Assembly (NCBI GenBank): GCA_017397885.1
Contig: JAFQHQ010000158.1
Coordinates: forward strand, 1 to 64,000
From: Clostridia bacterium
GTDB taxonomy: Bacteria > Bacillota > Clostridia > UMGS1810
DNA length: 64,000 nt
Direction: 5' to 3'
The position numbers and the translations under genes are program-made. Shown here piece by piece: positions 47,292 through 56,274 of the stretch (positions are counted from its first letter, which is position 1; each line of letters begins with the position of its first letter). Under the pieces are notes generated by a model. That model was given only the letters and a program-made list of their open reading frames with translations. It did not search any database and was not told the origin of the DNA.

Positions 47292-48101
47292 TTAAATTTG
47301 TTTCATCCATTCAATTGAAAGGTCAATCCAACCTTCAATGGACTTATTCACATAGCTGTCTTTTCCAAGAGAGGTTATGTCGTTTCCCAGTGCAACACCA
47401 TGGGGTGCGCTTGGGTAGATGTGAAGCTCAAATTTCATTCCCTTGAGAGCATAGCTTTGAGCCAGCGCAAGGGAGTTATGAACAGGAACAATTTGATCGT
47501 CGGAGGTGTGCACAATAAATGCAGGTGATGAATTTTTATCAACCTTGGTGTTTAGTGCAACACTTTCCAGGTCAGAAACGGAAGGATTTTCAGAATGGAA
47601 AAGATTGCAGAATGAACCAACGTGGGCATTTGGAGTAAAGGGCGTGATAACCGGATACACCGGGATAATGCCCGCAGGCTTGTTGTAGCCAAATTCCATG
47701 TCGACGGCTTCCTGAACCTCGGGCAAATGCCAAAGTGTGCCGAGACTTGTGCAAAGATGTCCTCCGGCCGAAAATCCCGTTACAAAAACCCTTTTGGGGT
47801 CAATGTTATATTTTTCGGCATTGTCTTTAATGTGCTTCATTGCCATTGATGCTTCAATGAGCACCTTGGGGAAAGCTGCCGATTTTCCGGTGCTGTAGGT
47901 TAAAACAAAAGCGTTCACACCTTTGCCGAGGTAGGAGAGGGCAATGGGTTCGCCTTCACGGTCGGCACAAACACCTCCATATCCGCCGCCCGGAATAACC
48001 AGAATTGCATCTCTTTTTTTATCCCAAATTTTGTCGGCACAATAGGTTTCAAGAAAAACCTCATCGTTTCCTTCAAAAAGATATATTTTTTCATTTAACA
48101 T
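47292..48101 (-). CDS. alpha/beta hydrolase, acetylxylan-esterase/BD-FAE-like
   Basis: A 269-residue cytoplasmic alpha/beta-hydrolase. Oxyanion segment IPGGGYGG near residue 35, nucleophile elbow GFSAGGH, acid in TSDDQIVP and histidine in APHGVAL. Compact enzymes with this layout include carbohydrate acetyl or feruloyl esterases. No signal peptide, so it would deacylate imported oligosaccharides. It is convergent with kduD and lies downstream of the NagB-ROK fusion on the same strand, separated by a terminator. Confidence 0.82.
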   Translation of the reverse strand: MLNEKIYLFEGNDEVFLETYCADKIWDKKRDAILVIPGGGYGGVCADREGEPIALSYLGKGVNAFVLTYSTGKSAAFPKVLIEASMAMKHIKDNAEKYNIDPKRVFVTGFSAGGHLCTSLGTLWHLPEVQEAVDMEFGYNKPAGIIPVYPVITPFTPNAHVGSFCNLFHSENPSVSDLESVALNTKVDKNSSPAFIVHTSDDQIVPVHNSLALAQSYALKGMKFELHIYPSAPHGVALGNDITSLGKDSYVNKSIEGWIDLSIEWMKQI

Positions 48102-48120
48102 TAAATATCACCTCAAAAAC

Positions 48121-48154
48121 AAAATCTGCCTGTATTATATCATACAAGCAGATT
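48121..48154 (-). terminator. terminator of the NagB-ROK gene
   Basis: Read on the minus strand: stem aaaatctgcttgtat / atacaggcagatttt (one bulge or wobble) followed by gttttt. It separates the fusion gene from the esterase gene, which therefore needs its own promoter. Confidence 0.7.
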
Positions 48155-48177
48155 TTTTTCAATATTCTTATTCAAAA

Positions 48178-49785
48178 TCAGTGAAGAAGTGAAGCACCAA
48201 TTAAGCCTGCATTGTTTTTGTGCTCGGCAATAACAATCGGCACATCAAATTTTATCTTTTCTTTAAGGGGAGACAAAAGTGCATCGCCTGCTCCCGATAT
48301 ACCGCCCGAAATAATAACCTTTTCGGGGTCAAAAATGTATATAAGTCCGTTTATTCCTGCCGAAAGGTAATCGGTATATTCATCAAGTGTCGTATTTGCC
48401 ACGGGGCAGTTTTCTCTCACTGCTTCAAAAAACAGGAGACCGTTTAGCTTGTTTTGGTTTTCGGCATATTTTTGTGCTAAAAGTGAATCGGGATTTTTTA
48501 TTGCCGCATCTGTTGCCATTTCCATGAGAGCTGTGGTTGATGCGTATTTTTCAAAGCATCCTTCAAGTCCGCAACCGCATTTTTTTCCGCCATATACAAT
48601 GGGAAAATGACCGAGCTCTCCGCCGCTTCCTTTTCCTTCATAAATTTTTCCGTCAAAAATAATTCCGCCGCCCACGCCTGTTCCGAGAGTGAGAACAACC
48701 GAGTTTTTAACATCTCTGCCTGCACCTGCCGCAGCCTCTGCAAGAGCGGCACAGTTGGCATCGTTGGCGATGTAGGTTGTGACACCGGTTTTTTCTTTGA
48801 CCGCACCTGCGAGGTCATAGTTGTCAAAATTAAGGTTAACGGCAGACACTTTGGAATTTCTTATAAGCCCGGGAGTACCAATGCCGATTGAGCCAACATT
48901 GTAGTCATTCATAAGTTCAAGACATTTTTCGGCAATTTGTGTTGCAACTGCGTCTGCATCTGCACCTTGCGGGGTGGGAGCTGTAACTTTTTTGAGAATC
49001 TGGAAGTTGTCGTCCACAACGCCGATTTTCATTTCGGTTCCGCCAAGGTCAACGCCAATTCTAACACCTTCATATGCGGCTCTGTCACAAACCAGAGTAA
49101 CATCGGGATGAATGTGAAGAATTGTTGCCGGCACATCGGTACGTATGTTTCTTTTCAAAATTCTTCTCACAATACGGTGCTTTAAAGCTCCGCTTGCCAT
49201 AATAACAATTTTTTTGGAACGCATGATGGTTCCGAGCCCCATTGTAAGTGCGTGGGTGGGGGCATCTTCCGGATTTTCAAAATGGGCGTAGTGAACATCT
49301 AAGGCTTTTTGAGTGAGCTTTGTGAGGTGGGTGTCACCCTCAAGGGAAACATCAGGATTGTTAAAGCCTATGTGACCGTTTTGACCAAATCCCAAGAACT
49401 GCAGGTCAATACCTCCACATTCGGATATTTTCTTTTCATAATTATCACATTCAACCTTGGGGTTTTTACATTTTCCGTCAAGCATATGTATGTTTTCGGG
49501 GCGGATGTTCACCTTTGAAAAAAGATGTTTATTCATAAAGCTGTGATAGCTGTGTTCATCATCTGCCGCCATGGGATAATATTCGTCAAGATTAAAGGTT
49601 TTAACTTCAGACATATTGAGCTTGCCGTTTTCATACATTTTTGCAAGCTCTTTGTAAACACCTGCCGGAGTTGTTCCCGTTGCCATGCCAAGAACAGAGT
49701 CGGGTTTTTCGTTAATTTGGTCTGAAACCATTTTCGCTACTTCTTTGGCAATTTGTTCGTAGTTGTCACAAATAATTACTTTCAT
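48178..49785 (-). CDS. glucosamine-6-phosphate deaminase fused to a ROK-family sugar kinase
   Basis: One 535-residue chain. Residues 1-241 are NagB-like: Asp67 in FNLDEYYPM and His138 in GQNGHIGFNNP; the usual FNEP reads FNNP here, so the normal third active-site residue (Glu, position 143) is Asn. Residues 245-535 are a full ROK kinase: ATP loop IGVDLGGTEMKIG, catalytic Asp in IANDANCAA, LGTGVGGG, and the zinc motif CGCGLEGCFE. The domains join without a linker (DRAAYEGVRIG). A kinase making an amino-sugar or hexose 6-phosphate next to a deaminase suggests two successive steps in amino-sugar use. There is no in-frame start at the ROK boundary. Divergent from an AraC gene. Confidence 0.87.
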   Translation of the reverse strand: MKVIICDNYEQIAKEVAKMVSDQINEKPDSVLGMATGTTPAGVYKELAKMYENGKLNMSEVKTFNLDEYYPMAADDEHSYHSFMNKHLFSKVNIRPENIHMLDGKCKNPKVECDNYEKKISECGGIDLQFLGFGQNGHIGFNNPDVSLEGDTHLTKLTQKALDVHYAHFENPEDAPTHALTMGLGTIMRSKKIVIMASGALKHRIVRRILKRNIRTDVPATILHIHPDVTLVCDRAAYEGVRIGVDLGGTEMKIGVVDDNFQILKKVTAPTPQGADADAVATQIAEKCLELMNDYNVGSIGIGTPGLIRNSKVSAVNLNFDNYDLAGAVKEKTGVTTYIANDANCAALAEAAAGAGRDVKNSVVLTLGTGVGGGIIFDGKIYEGKGSGGELGHFPIVYGGKKCGCGLEGCFEKYASTTALMEMATDAAIKNPDSLLAQKYAENQNKLNGLLFFEAVRENCPVANTTLDEYTDYLSAGINGLIYIFDPEKVIISGGISGAGDALLSPLKEKIKFDVPIVIAEHKNNAGLIGASLLH

Positions 49786-49889
49786 AAATATTCTCCTCCG
49801 CCTGTTTAATATGATTATATTTTATATTAAACACGGAGAAATATATTTGCACAATATTTCATTTTTTTTGCAATATATTTTGAATGTGG

Positions 49890-49918
49890 TTGCAATGAGA
49901 AGCAATAGATGTTATACT
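49890..49918 (+). promoter_or_regulatory. sigma-A promoter of the AraC gene at 49936
   Basis: TTGCAA (49890-49895), 17-base spacer, TATACT (49913-49918). Transcription would start near 49925, which excludes the ATG at 49909 and sets the start at 49930 or 49936 with a very short leader. Confidence 0.65.
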
Positions 49919-49935
49919 CTAACTTGGTGATGAGT

Positions 49936-50814
49936 ATGAAAAAATACTACGGTGCTCATTTAAAGGAATGCATACGCATTAATGAGCTTTTTACCGTTCA
50001 TTATTTTGAATTTTCAAAAAACTACAAATTTCATGGTGAATCTCACGATTTTTGGGAGTTTGTCTATGTGGACAAGGGCGAAATCATTGTAACTGTCGAT
50101 GACGAAAGCTTTGCTCTTTCCGGCGGGCAGATTTTCTTCCACAAACCAAATCAATGGCACAGGCACGAATCCAACGGAGAAATTGCACCCAACATTGTGA
50201 TAGTTTCCTTTGCGTGTTCTTCACCTGCCATGAGCTTTTTTGAAAACAAGCTTTTAAGCGTGGGTCAGACGCAAAAATCGCTGATTTCAAAAATAATCAG
50301 CGAATTCACCAATTCTTTTCTGACTCCCGTAAATGCTCACACCACCACAACTCTGGAGAGAAATGCCGAAGCTCTTGTTGGCAGTGAACAGCTCATCAAA
50401 ATGTATCTTTCGGAGCTTCTCATTTTGTTCATGCGTGACAACGATGTTGGTCAATATTCCATGTCAAAAAGCAATAGGCTCAATTCAAATCTTGAGTTCA
50501 TTTTGTCACACATGAATGCAAATGTTTCTCGCATGATGACCCTTGCCGACATCTGTTCCTATTCCGGCATGAGCAAATCTGCGGTCTCGGCACTTTTTTC
50601 AACATCGCTCGGCATGGGACCCATTGACTATTTCATAAAAATGAAAATTGACCTTGCAAAAAAATATATTCGTGAAGACAACTACAACATAACCCAGATT
50701 GCCGAAATGCTGGGCTATTCATCAATTCACTATTTTTCCCGTCAGTTCAAAAAAACGACGGGCATGAGCCCGTCGCAATATTCCAATTCCATAAAGGCAC
50801 TGGATAAAAATTGA
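49936..50814 (+). CDS. AraC-family transcriptional regulator
   Basis: About 292 residues: cupin domain (FHGESHDFWEFVYVDKGEI, GGQIFFHKPNQWHRHES) and C-terminal double HTH (MTLADICSYSGMSKSAVSALFS and ITQIAEMLGYSSIHYFSRQF, then KTTGMSPSQY). The start is deduced from the promoter and a ggtgatgag site just upstream of ATG 49936. It is divergent from the NagB-ROK gene and probably controls it. Confidence 0.88.
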   Translation: MKKYYGAHLKECIRINELFTVHYFEFSKNYKFHGESHDFWEFVYVDKGEIIVTVDDESFALSGGQIFFHKPNQWHRHESNGEIAPNIVIVSFACSSPAMSFFENKLLSVGQTQKSLISKIISEFTNSFLTPVNAHTTTTLERNAEALVGSEQLIKMYLSELLILFMRDNDVGQYSMSKSNRLNSNLEFILSHMNANVSRMMTLADICSYSGMSKSAVSALFSTSLGMGPIDYFIKMKIDLAKKYIREDNYNITQIAEMLGYSSIHYFSRQFKKTTGMSPSQYSNSIKALDKN

Positions 50815-50870
50815 TTTTTAAATGTCAGACTTAATGACCGACACTTCAGTGTTGGTTGTTGAGACCAATG

Positions 50871-51506
50871 CTATCGTTTTAAAAGTGAGGCAAGTTTTTT
50901 TCGTCCGCTTTGCCAAATTTCATAACTTTTGAATTTAAGCTCCACTTCGGAGCTTTTTTCTTTGTTTACAAATTCGCTTATATCTTTATTGCTGCTTTTT
51001 TCAATCATCTTAAAGGCCTCGGAGTCGGTTTTGACACAAGTTTCATCCACAAAGCAAAGGGGCGGAAAAAGCACACACCACCAGTTTTTTCCGTCTGCTT
51101 CTCCTATTTCAACTTTCAAAGCCTCATATGATCCTGCAGGAAGAACAAGATTCCCGTATTCTTTTGTGGGGAAATCGCTTTTGCCAAAGTTTACACTTAC
51201 ATCATATTCAAATCCGTTTCTTTTAATTTCATCTTCTGCTATTTTTTTAATATAGTCAAGATTTTCCGTCGTTATGGTTTTAACCTTGGCAATATCGTTT
51301 TCCGCCTCAAACATGTCTTTTGTTTCGCTGATAATTCTGTCTCTGACTTTTAGTTTCAAATTCTGATCGGCATCGGAGTCTGAATTTGCAATAACATGAA
51401 GTCTCAGCACCGAATTTGCCAAAGCTGTTTCGGTGGTTTTAAAATTAGAATGAAGCATCAAGGTACAAAAAAAGCCAATACACAGTGCCGTAATACATTT
51501 TTTCAT
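50871..51506 (-). CDS. spoIIR: stage II sporulation protein R
   Basis: A 211-residue secreted signalling protein made in the forespore that triggers processing of pro-sigma-E in the mother cell. Signal peptide or anchor at 4-22, then the family core LRLHVIANSDSDADQNLKLKVRD and the WWCVLFPPLCFVD block. Normal length for clostridial SpoIIR. The aaaaggagag site precedes the ATG. This gene marks the organism as having an endospore programme. I could not recognise a sigma-F promoter. Confidence 0.94.
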   Translation of the reverse strand: MKKCITALCIGFFCTLMLHSNFKTTETALANSVLRLHVIANSDSDADQNLKLKVRDRIISETKDMFEAENDIAKVKTITTENLDYIKKIAEDEIKRNGFEYDVSVNFGKSDFPTKEYGNLVLPAGSYEALKVEIGEADGKNWWCVLFPPLCFVDETCVKTDSEAFKMIEKSSNKDISEFVNKEKSSEVELKFKSYEIWQSGRKKLASLLKR

Positions 51507-51629
51507 ATGCTGACTCTCCTTTTGAGTTCAATGTCAAGCCAAATGCTTTTTTGGCATATGAGCTGACTGTCAAAAAATATTATTCACCGTAAGTATTGAC
51601 TTAATATTTATTTTTATACAATTAAGATA

Positions 51630-52121
51630 TTATTTTTTGCACAAAACAATATTTTCCACATCGTCTTTTGATAGATCCATAAACATTGAAAGCTGTTCAT
51701 ATATAATGCGATGTGCATCTTTGTATATGATTTCGTCGTGTTTGTGCAACTTTTTACCGGTTAATTCAATTTCTTCTTTATGGCGGACTATGCACTTGTA
51801 AACAGAGACAATACTTTGCATTTCACCGCTTGACAAAACAGAGCGAAACGATTCTTTGCGTAGAGATTCGTTTTCAATCCATGCATCATCTTGAGTGGAG
51901 TTTTCAATAATTTGCATAATTTTGTCAAGGGTTAAAAGATGGTGCATTTTGGAAGTGAGTTTTTCATTTTGGGTTGGAACAAAAAATGTTGAACTGCTTC
52001 GAAAAACCGGAGATAGAATGTAATATTCAATATCATCGTTTCCGAATTTTTTTGTTGTGATTTCTGTGATTTTACACACACCTTCCGAACCGTACAAAAC
52101 TGTATCGCCTGATTTAAACAT
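51630..52121 (-). CDS. CarD-family transcriptional regulator
   Basis: A 163-residue protein. The N-terminal 60 residues form the CarD/TRCF RNA-polymerase-interaction domain (FKSGDTVLYGSEGVCKITEI, YYILSPVFRSSSTFFVPTQN), followed by a helical domain. Such proteins bind the RNA polymerase beta subunit and modulate initiation. Start at ATG 52119-52121 behind agaggatt; an in-frame extension to 52163 has no site. Confidence 0.9.
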   Translation of the reverse strand: MFKSGDTVLYGSEGVCKITEITTKKFGNDDIEYYILSPVFRSSSTFFVPTQNEKLTSKMHHLLTLDKIMQIIENSTQDDAWIENESLRKESFRSVLSSGEMQSIVSVYKCIVRHKEEIELTGKKLHKHDEIIYKDAHRIIYEQLSMFMDLSKDDVENIVLCKK

Positions 52122-52217
52122 GATAATCCTCTTTTCTGATGTCTGTCCCAAGACCCCCTGCAACCGTTGCCAAAGGTGATAGGAGAAGTTGTAATGTCCG
52201 TTATTTCGGCTAATTTA

Positions 52218-52246
52218 ATTCTATCATGTTTTACAAAATATTACAA
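52218..52246 (-). promoter_or_regulatory. promoter of the CarD-family gene
   Basis: On the minus strand TTGTAA (52246-52241), 17-base spacer, TAGAAT (52223-52218), about 95 bases before the CarD start. The 218-base gap between the permease and CarD genes holds nothing else I can name. Confidence 0.5.
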
Positions 52247-52339
52247 TGGAGTTTTTGAACAAAAAAACGCATGCAAAAATATGTCAAAATGACCATAGTC
52301 GCAACGAGCAAAGCTTCATTGTTGGATTTTATGATTATA

Positions 52340-53461
52340 TCAAATGTAATCAGCGAATTCTCCAAATGCAAAAAATGCAAGCAGTACAATCAGAAGAGCA
52401 AAATTTATTGCCGAAAAAAATGCAAGGTATCGGGATGATTTTACACCTTCTGTTTTGCTTATGAATCTATATGAAATCAGGCTTGCCATTGATGCAATCA
52501 CAGTCCCGAGCCCGCCAATGTTGGTTCCTGTTATAAGAGCTTTTGCATTGTCGGTAAAAGCACTGAGCATCGCCGCGGCGGGAACATTGCTGATTACCTG
52601 GCTTATGAGCGCTGAAAATACTGTTTCTTTTCCGTTAATAATGCTTCCGATTGCATATGACACTGCATCAATACGAGCTATGTTCCCTACAAGAACAAAG
52701 AAACAAACAAATGTTAAAAGCAAAATATAGTCTGCTTTTAAAAACAGTTTTTTTTCGTGAAAGAAAACAACAATGCAAACACATATAAGCGAAATATACC
52801 ACGGTATTATGCCAAGGACCGACAAAACAGACATTGCAAAAAGTAATGAGTATACTATGAGTGCTGTCTTTTTTACAGTGTAAGCATTACCTCCCGAAGA
52901 GGCACTGAGTGAACTGTTTTTTCGTACCATTCCGACAATGCACACAAGAATCAGACACACAAGACCAAGCGGAAGTGTAACAGCAAAAAAATCGTTAATA
53001 CTCATTGAATAGTGAGAATACAAATAGAGATTTTGCGGGTTTCCGATAGGTGTCAGAAGACTTCCGAGGTTTGCGGCAATGGTTTCAAGAGTAACCGTAA
53101 AAATCAGTGTTTTACTGCCCTGATTTTTGAGAAGAGCAATGGAGAACGGTACAAATGTAATCAGTGCAACATCATTTGTGATGAGAGCCGATGAGAAAAA
53201 ACATACCAGCGAAAGAAGCAAAATAAGTGTTTTTTCGGTCTTTATTTTTGACGATATTTTTGCAGTAAGAAGGTCAAAGAGACCACAGTGTGTGAAGCCT
53301 GCCACAACAAGCATCAGACATAAAAGAATCCCAAGAACTTCAAAGTTGCAATAAGACAAATATTCTTTGTCCGGTGTCACAAAAAAGCACGATGCAATTG
53401 CTGCAAGGGCAGCTATTGTGAGCACCGGTTCCGATTTTAAAAATTTGAACACACTTTTCAT
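52340..53461 (-). CDS. ArsB/NhaD/SLC13-type anion permease
   Basis: A 373-residue protein with about eleven hydrophobic segments. The ion-transporter-superfamily look is clear: TNDVALITFVPFSIALL in the first half, TPIGNPQNLYLYSHY in the loop, and NVPAAAMLSAF plus GTNIGGLGTVIASMASLIS in the second half. Family members move arsenite, citrate, other carboxylates or sodium. Shorter than typical 420-residue ArsB. ATG follows gggagg at nine bases. It starts 50 bases after sbcC on the same strand and may be transcribed with it. Confidence 0.83.
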   Translation of the reverse strand: MKSVFKFLKSEPVLTIAALAAIASCFFVTPDKEYLSYCNFEVLGILLCLMLVVAGFTHCGLFDLLTAKISSKIKTEKTLILLLSLVCFFSSALITNDVALITFVPFSIALLKNQGSKTLIFTVTLETIAANLGSLLTPIGNPQNLYLYSHYSMSINDFFAVTLPLGLVCLILVCIVGMVRKNSSLSASSGGNAYTVKKTALIVYSLLFAMSVLSVLGIIPWYISLICVCIVVFFHEKKLFLKADYILLLTFVCFFVLVGNIARIDAVSYAIGSIINGKETVFSALISQVISNVPAAAMLSAFTDNAKALITGTNIGGLGTVIASMASLISYRFISKTEGVKSSRYLAFFSAINFALLIVLLAFFAFGEFADYI

Positions 53462-53511
53462 TTGTAAAATCCTCCCGTGGCAGTCTTAACATTCAAAATC
53501 GTACACTGCCC

Positions 53512-56274
53512 TTAGTTTTGTTGCATTAATTCCGTTACTATTTTAATGTTGCTTTTTCCGGTTTTATCTTTTGTTACCACAATCTGTTTGTCAATTTTTT
53601 CCTTTAGTTCAGCCACATGAGAAATAATGCCCACGAGACGGTTTGAATCTGCAAGGGATGAAAGTGCTTTCATGGCGTGTGACAATGATTCTTCATCAAG
53701 AGATCCAAAACCTTCATCAACAAACATGGTGTCGAGCTTAACTCCGCCGCCGGATGTCTGTATTTCATCTGAAAGACCAAGAGCAAGTGACAGGGATGCT
53801 TTAAAAGACTCTCCGCCCGAAAGTGTTTTTACACTTCTCAGACTCGCGTTGTAATAGTCAAAAACATCAAGTTCAAGTCCGCTCTGACTGCGATTGTTAT
53901 CCGATTCTGTGCGTCTTCGGAGCTCATACTGACCTTCTGACATAATCATTAGTCTTGTATTTGCTTTTTCTATTATTTTGTCAAAATAGGTCATTTGTAT
54001 ATATGTTTCGAGCATAACTTTTTCTTTGCCCGAAAGATTTCCGTTAGCAGTATTTGATAGTGATTTTACCATGTTCCATTTTTCTTCAACGCTTTTAATT
54101 TCATCTGATTTGGACTGTATGTTCGAAAGAGACAAGCTGTTTGCACTGATGCGGGCATGTATATCTTTAAGAAGAAGACTAATATGAGACTTTTCGTCTT
54201 TTAATTTTTCCTGTTTCGAAATTTCATCTTCAAAATTGATTTCCCCGGAATTTGAGATAAGCTTTGAGTTTTCCTCCAGACGAGCAATAATTGTTGCAAG
54301 ATTTTTTTCGTTATTTTCAAAATCATTTCTTGCTTTTTTGAGTGATTCTTCATAAGTATGGATGGTTGTTTCCATTTCTTTTTTTGCAGTCATCGCCTCA
54401 ATTTTGCTTTTATACCTAAGCTTTGAGCCGATTTCATAAATGCTTTTTGACAATGACTCCGAATAGGTTGTATTGCGTGCATTGCATTCACTCAACTGAT
54501 TTATTCGGTTTTTGATTTTTTCCAGTTTTGTTTTTTCATTTGGAATAATGTCGGAAAGCTCATTTTTTCTTGCAAGCAGCTTTTTTGCTTTCGACAGTTC
54601 TTCTTCAATTTTTAAAAGCGTGCTTTGGGTTTCTTCTTCTTTTTCTTTAAGTGAATTATCGCCAAGCGTTTGAACCGTGAGTTTTTTCACAAATGATTGC
54701 TTTTGAGAAACTTCACCGTTTATTTGACCTGCCGCAACACTTGCGCTTGTTTCTTCATTTTGAGCATTTTGAGTTGATTCCCTGAGGATTTCAAGTTCCT
54801 CTTTCGATGGTGCAAAAATGCTTTCCGATGCCGGATGGGGGTGAGATGTCGAACCGCATACAGGGCATGGTTTTCCATCTCGCAGTGTAGTTGCAAGAAT
54901 GCCTGCCTGAGCATCAAGATATGCTTTGTTCATAATCTCGTACTTGTTTTTGATTTCTTTTGCAATGCTTGATTTTTGTTTGTATAACTCCTGAGCATCA
55001 AATAATTTTTTTTCAAGCTTCGAAAGATCGCTCATTTCGTTTTTGAGATTTTCAAGAGCAGCTTTTTGGCGCAAAAGTTCTTCTTTTGAAGATTCAATAT
55101 GAGCTATAAGAGCTTCCGCTTTTTCGGTTGTTTCAAGTTCGGCTTCAAATTGTGTCAGATTTTTCTCTGTTTCTTTTTGCATTATAACGGCAGATTCCGT
55201 TGCCAAATTGCACTCTTCAATTGTTTTCTTAACTTTTGTAAGTTCATTTTGTCTTATTTCAAGCTCGTCATAATTCGGAATTTCGGCATCAATAGCTGCT
55301 GTTTTCTTTACAAGAGAGTCAATCTCGACTTTTTTGTTTTCTTCTTCGTTCAGTTTTTGTGTCAGAATCTCTTTGAGTTCATTTGCTTTTTCAAGCTTGA
55401 TTTTGGAATCCGACACGGCTTTTTTTGCATTTTCAATTGTTTGCACCACAGAAAGGTTTTTGGTTATCTCCTCAAGCTTTGCATCTGTTTCACGCGCTTT
55501 AATGTCATAATTATTTTGAAGCAAAATATCATTTTCAATAAGTTGTTTAAGAAGTGTTATAATATCATCTGTGAGCATTTCGCCGTTTTTAGCTTTTGAA
55601 ATTTGCACAAAAAGAGCATCGTCTTCGTTACATATGATACCGTTTACATATTGTTCAATTCCGGCTCTTAAAGTATCATATTCACGGCTCAATTTCCCGG
55701 ATTCGCTTTTGAGCTTTTCTTGGAGAACGTAATAATTTTGTGTTTTAAATATTTTTTGGAAAATTTTCTTCCTTTCATCTGTTGGAGCAAGCAGAAGTTT
55801 TAAAAAATCCCCCTGTGCAATCATTGCAACCTGAGTGAATTGATTACGGTCAATTCCCATAATTTTTTCAATTGCGCTGTTTACTTCTTTTAACTTTGTA
55901 ATGGGGGGAGCATCCGGAATATGGAGTTCGGCGTTTGCAGATTCTGCAGTCATTCCCTCGCCACGGCTTTTTGGACGCTGATACGAAGGATTTCTTTTCA
56001 CATAATAATCTTTACCACCATATGAAAAAAACAGTTCCACAAAGGTAGGCGTTTCGCTGTCGGCATATTTTGAACGAAGCATTGATGATTCTCTGTTTTC
56101 ACCGCTTGCCTCACCGTAGAGTGCAAAAGTGATGGCATCAAATATCGTTGTTTTTCCGGCTCCCGTATCCCCGGTAATTAGATACAGTCCGCTTTGACCA
56201 AGGGTATCGAGGTTAATTTCAACTTTTTCAGCATATGGGCCGAAAGCTGACATTATAAGTTTTTTGGGTCTCAT
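53512..56274 (-). CDS. sbcC: exonuclease subunit SbcC (Rad50-like)
   Basis: About 920 residues: Walker A GDTGAGKTTIFDAI near residue 35, two long coiled-coil arms, a zinc hook CPVCGS near 470, the ABC signature LSGGESF near 820, and Walker B DTMFVDEGFGSLDEE near 851. With SbcD it forms the SbcCD (Mre11-Rad50) nuclease that opens DNA hairpins and protein-blocked ends. Start set at ATG 56272-56274, which overlaps the sbcD stop (ATGA); the in-frame GTG at 56289 lies inside the ribosome binding site. Confidence 0.95.
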   Translation of the reverse strand: MRPKKLIMSAFGPYAEKVEINLDTLGQSGLYLITGDTGAGKTTIFDAITFALYGEASGENRESSMLRSKYADSETPTFVELFFSYGGKDYYVKRNPSYQRPKSRGEGMTAESANAELHIPDAPPITKLKEVNSAIEKIMGIDRNQFTQVAMIAQGDFLKLLLAPTDERKKIFQKIFKTQNYYVLQEKLKSESGKLSREYDTLRAGIEQYVNGIICNEDDALFVQISKAKNGEMLTDDIITLLKQLIENDILLQNNYDIKARETDAKLEEITKNLSVVQTIENAKKAVSDSKIKLEKANELKEILTQKLNEEENKKVEIDSLVKKTAAIDAEIPNYDELEIRQNELTKVKKTIEECNLATESAVIMQKETEKNLTQFEAELETTEKAEALIAHIESSKEELLRQKAALENLKNEMSDLSKLEKKLFDAQELYKQKSSIAKEIKNKYEIMNKAYLDAQAGILATTLRDGKPCPVCGSTSHPHPASESIFAPSKEELEILRESTQNAQNEETSASVAAGQINGEVSQKQSFVKKLTVQTLGDNSLKEKEEETQSTLLKIEEELSKAKKLLARKNELSDIIPNEKTKLEKIKNRINQLSECNARNTTYSESLSKSIYEIGSKLRYKSKIEAMTAKKEMETTIHTYEESLKKARNDFENNEKNLATIIARLEENSKLISNSGEINFEDEISKQEKLKDEKSHISLLLKDIHARISANSLSLSNIQSKSDEIKSVEEKWNMVKSLSNTANGNLSGKEKVMLETYIQMTYFDKIIEKANTRLMIMSEGQYELRRRTESDNNRSQSGLELDVFDYYNASLRSVKTLSGGESFKASLSLALGLSDEIQTSGGGVKLDTMFVDEGFGSLDEESLSHAMKALSSLADSNRLVGIISHVAELKEKIDKQIVVTKDKTGKSNIKIVTELMQQN

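Noticed and set aside
49909-49935. ATG 49909 as start of the AraC gene
   Set aside because: It overlaps the -10 element of the best promoter and has no ribosome binding site.
52122-52163. Longer CarD-family protein starting at 52163
   Set aside because: No ribosome binding site; the family N-terminus begins at MFKSGD.
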